Assembly: GCF_014192915.1 (NCBI RefSeq)
Contig: NZ_JACHYN010000008.1
Location: 136,989-200,988 of the forward strand
Source: Azospirillum sp. OGB3
Lineage (GTDB): Bacteria; Pseudomonadota; Alphaproteobacteria; Azospirillales; Azospirillaceae
Length of the DNA: 64,000 nt
Reading direction: 5' to 3'
In this document: positions 62,316 to 64,000 of the stretch, in pieces
How positions within the stretch are numbered: position 1 is the stretch's first letter
Layout: each line of letters opens with the position of its first letter
The notes under the pieces: model-generated
Told to the model about the DNA's origin: nothing
What the model saw: the letters and a program-made list of their open reading frames with translations, nothing else
Databases searched by the model: none
Made by a program: the position numbers and the translations under genes

Positions 62316-63974
62316 TCAGCCGATTCGGAAGGCAAGGTAACTGTCGGTCCCCACCTGTCCGGGCATGGCGAGCAACCCGCCGGGGGTCTGTCCGCTGAAG
62401 GTCAGGCTGAGATCGGTGCCGCCGTTGCCGTCCAAGTCGATTCGCGCGGTGGCCCCCTGATAGCCGGTCGCCCCCGCCAGATCCTCCCAGGTCAGCTTGG
62501 AAATGGCGTCGGTCCAACCCCAGGCGATGGCCCATTCCTCCGGCTGCAGGTCTGTGACGGTGGACCATGTGACGCCGTCGCCCCGCCCGTCGATGAAGAA
62601 GGTGTCCGCTCCGGCTCCGCCGATCAGGAAGTTGGAGCCCACGCCGCCGTCCAGCACGTCGTCTCCGCCGCCGCCCTGCGCGGCGTCGCTGCCGCCAAGG
62701 AGGTTAAGGAAGTCTCCCTGGTCGCTGCCGATGACCGCTTCATCCGACGCTGTTCCCAGGAACCGGTTGCGCAGGCCGGCGACGGGGCCGGAGTAAGGAG
62801 CCATTCGCACCTCGTAGCTCCCGGCGCCATCCTGGACGAAGGCGCGCTGGTCCGGCTCGGCGCGGGACAGGACGGTGGCCGCCTCCTGGCGGGTGACGAC
62901 GCGGTCGGTGAAGACCAGCCGTTCAATGCCGCGCAATCGGTCGGTGCCGCCGGCCCCGGTGACAACGACGTCTGCCCCGCTTCCCGACGGATCGCCGGTC
63001 ACGAAGGCGTTGGCGGAGGGGAAGTCGTAGAGGGCCGTGTCGTTGCCGGGGCCGCCGTCCAGAAAATCGTCACCCGCTCCGCCGACGAACGTGTCGTCAC
63101 CCGCCCCCCCTTCCAGCCGGTCGGTGAAGGCGGAGCCGGTCAGCCGGTCGCCCGCCGATCCCCCGACGACGGTCTCGATGCGGGTGCCATGGCCGACGAA
63201 GAACTGGTTCTGGGCGAGGATCGAAGACTCCTGGGCCGAGAACCAGCCCCAGCCGCCCGCCAAGTCGATGGTGACGGGCACGGTCGCCCCCGCCGCCGAC
63301 AGCGTGTCGTTGCCGCCGCCGTCCCAAAGGTAGCGCCCCGGGGCCCCCGGCGTCAGGAGATACAGGTCGTCGCCCGCGCGCACGGTGGAGTTGGGGCCGT
63401 AGAGTCGCTGGATGGCCGCGATGTCGTAGACGCCCAGCCCGCCGGGCCAGACCCCGTAATAGGACATGATCGTGTTGGTCCGGTTGTCCTCGGACGGAGG
63501 AAGGAAGGGCGGGGTGCCGCCGCCGGTGCCGTTGTAGTCGCCGGGATGCTTCAGCCCCAGCGCGTGCCCGATCTCGTGCACATAGGTCCGGTAACCAGCC
63601 GATTCGGGGTCGAGGTAGATGTAGGAGCCCGCGGCGTTTGGGTAGTAGGCCATACCGGAGGCGCGGAAGACGTCCAGTTGGCTCATGTGGAACTGGAGGT
63701 TGGCGGTCATGGGGTCGGTCGCCTCCACGAAAGCGAGGTTGGCGACCGCGCTCCATTCCCCCATCGCCTGCAGCGCCATGGCCCGCTGGCCGTCGTTGAG
63801 CGGCCGGAAGCCCGGCACGTAGCGGAGGCCGGCGTCCACCACCCAACCGTAGGTGAGGGTATAAGGCGCCGTCGCGGTGCCGTCCGGCGGTGCGCCCCAG
63901 CGCCGCCCACTGTCGAAGGCGCGGAGAAACAGCGGGTCGTCGGCACCGTCCGTCCTCCGGCGCGCCGTTTCCAT
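62316..63974 (-). CDS. serralysin-like M10 metalloprotease with RTX repeats (5' end uncertain)
   Basis: At least 552 residues. The N-terminal metzincin domain contains YVHEIGHALGLKHPGDYNG near residue 132 (the HExxHxxGxxH zinc site) and a Met-turn NTIMSYYG. Calcium-binding RTX repeats follow at about 285-320 (GGAGDDTFVGGAGDD) and 450-500 (GGGGDDVLDGG). The C-terminus ends in a hydrophobic FRIG, as in type I secreted proteins. It is a probable extracellular protease exported by a type I system; no such system is adjacent. ATG 63974 lacks a good ribosome site and the frame stays open to the window edge, so the true start may lie outside. Confidence 0.88.
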   Translation of the reverse strand: METARRRTDGADDPLFLRAFDSGRRWGAPPDGTATAPYTLTYGWVVDAGLRYVPGFRPLNDGQRAMALQAMGEWSAVANLAFVEATDPMTANLQFHMSQLDVFRASGMAYYPNAAGSYIYLDPESAGYRTYVHEIGHALGLKHPGDYNGTGGGTPPFLPPSEDNRTNTIMSYYGVWPGGLGVYDIAAIQRLYGPNSTVRAGDDLYLLTPGAPGRYLWDGGGNDTLSAAGATVPVTIDLAGGWGWFSAQESSILAQNQFFVGHGTRIETVVGGSAGDRLTGSAFTDRLEGGAGDDTFVGGAGDDFLDGGPGNDTALYDFPSANAFVTGDPSGSGADVVVTGAGGTDRLRGIERLVFTDRVVTRQEAATVLSRAEPDQRAFVQDGAGSYEVRMAPYSGPVAGLRNRFLGTASDEAVIGSDQGDFLNLLGGSDAAQGGGGDDVLDGGVGSNFLIGGAGADTFFIDGRGDGVTWSTVTDLQPEEWAIAWGWTDAISKLTWEDLAGATGYQGATARIDLDGNGGTDLSLTFSGQTPGGLLAMPGQVGTDSYLAFRIG

Positions 63975-64000
63975 CGCCGGGCCGGAGCCATCCTCCTCGG

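Overview
The window looks like a chromosome or chromid segment of a high-GC, free-living or plant-associated alphaproteobacterium, most like Azospirillum. This is inferred from the high GC content, the density of hybrid histidine kinases, chemoreceptors and periplasmic binding proteins, and the lactate and sugar-acid catabolic operons. I saw no tRNA, rRNA, CRISPR array, insertion sequence or phage gene.

Left end (1-10.9 kb): the 3' part of a very large Ig-like-repeat adhesin, followed on the same strand by a TolC-type outer-membrane lipoprotein, a periplasmic adaptor, a GAF-HlyD fusion and a PqqD-like/M50 protease/HlyD fusion. It has the outline of a type I-like export system for the adhesin, but no ABC ATPase is encoded with it. 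This is the best candidate here for an undescribed system.

10.9-19.7 kb: mixed genes (small surface antigen-like protein, MscS channel, DUF3750 protein, LOG-family protein, a large GAF/PAS hybrid kinase, a short PstS-like lipoprotein, a group III truncated haemoglobin).

19.7-28.7 kb: a lactate module. A D-lactate dehydrogenase of the FAD/Fe-S type and lutABC are on one strand, with lactate permease upstream and a divergent GntR regulator. A shared 22-bp motif precedes both transcription units.

28.8-40.7 kb: CtaG-like protein, methyltransferase and ClpB, then an IclR-controlled operon for D-galactose/galactonate-type catabolism: 2-keto-3-deoxygalactonate kinase and aldolase, a complete tripartite tricarboxylate-type transporter (TctCBA), an SMP-30 lactonase and an SDR dehydrogenase. 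The sugar-acid dehydratase is missing from the cluster.

40.8-53.8 kb: a sensory region with two small Cys-rich proteins, an REC-kinase, a stand-alone receiver, a TorS-like hybrid kinase in an operon with two solute-binding proteins and no permease, a junction of two gene remnants (chemoreceptor and possible MarR-type regulator), a full chemoreceptor and a DUF2325 protein under a probable Fur box.

53.9-64 kb: Rnk and NAD(P)-glutamate dehydrogenase, divergent and separated by a striking array of palindromes plus a small upstream ORF; a MASE1 kinase/FixJ-type regulator pair; TonB-ExbD-ExbB with a Fur-like box; small unknown proteins; and a serralysin-like M10 metalloprotease with RTX repeats at the right edge.
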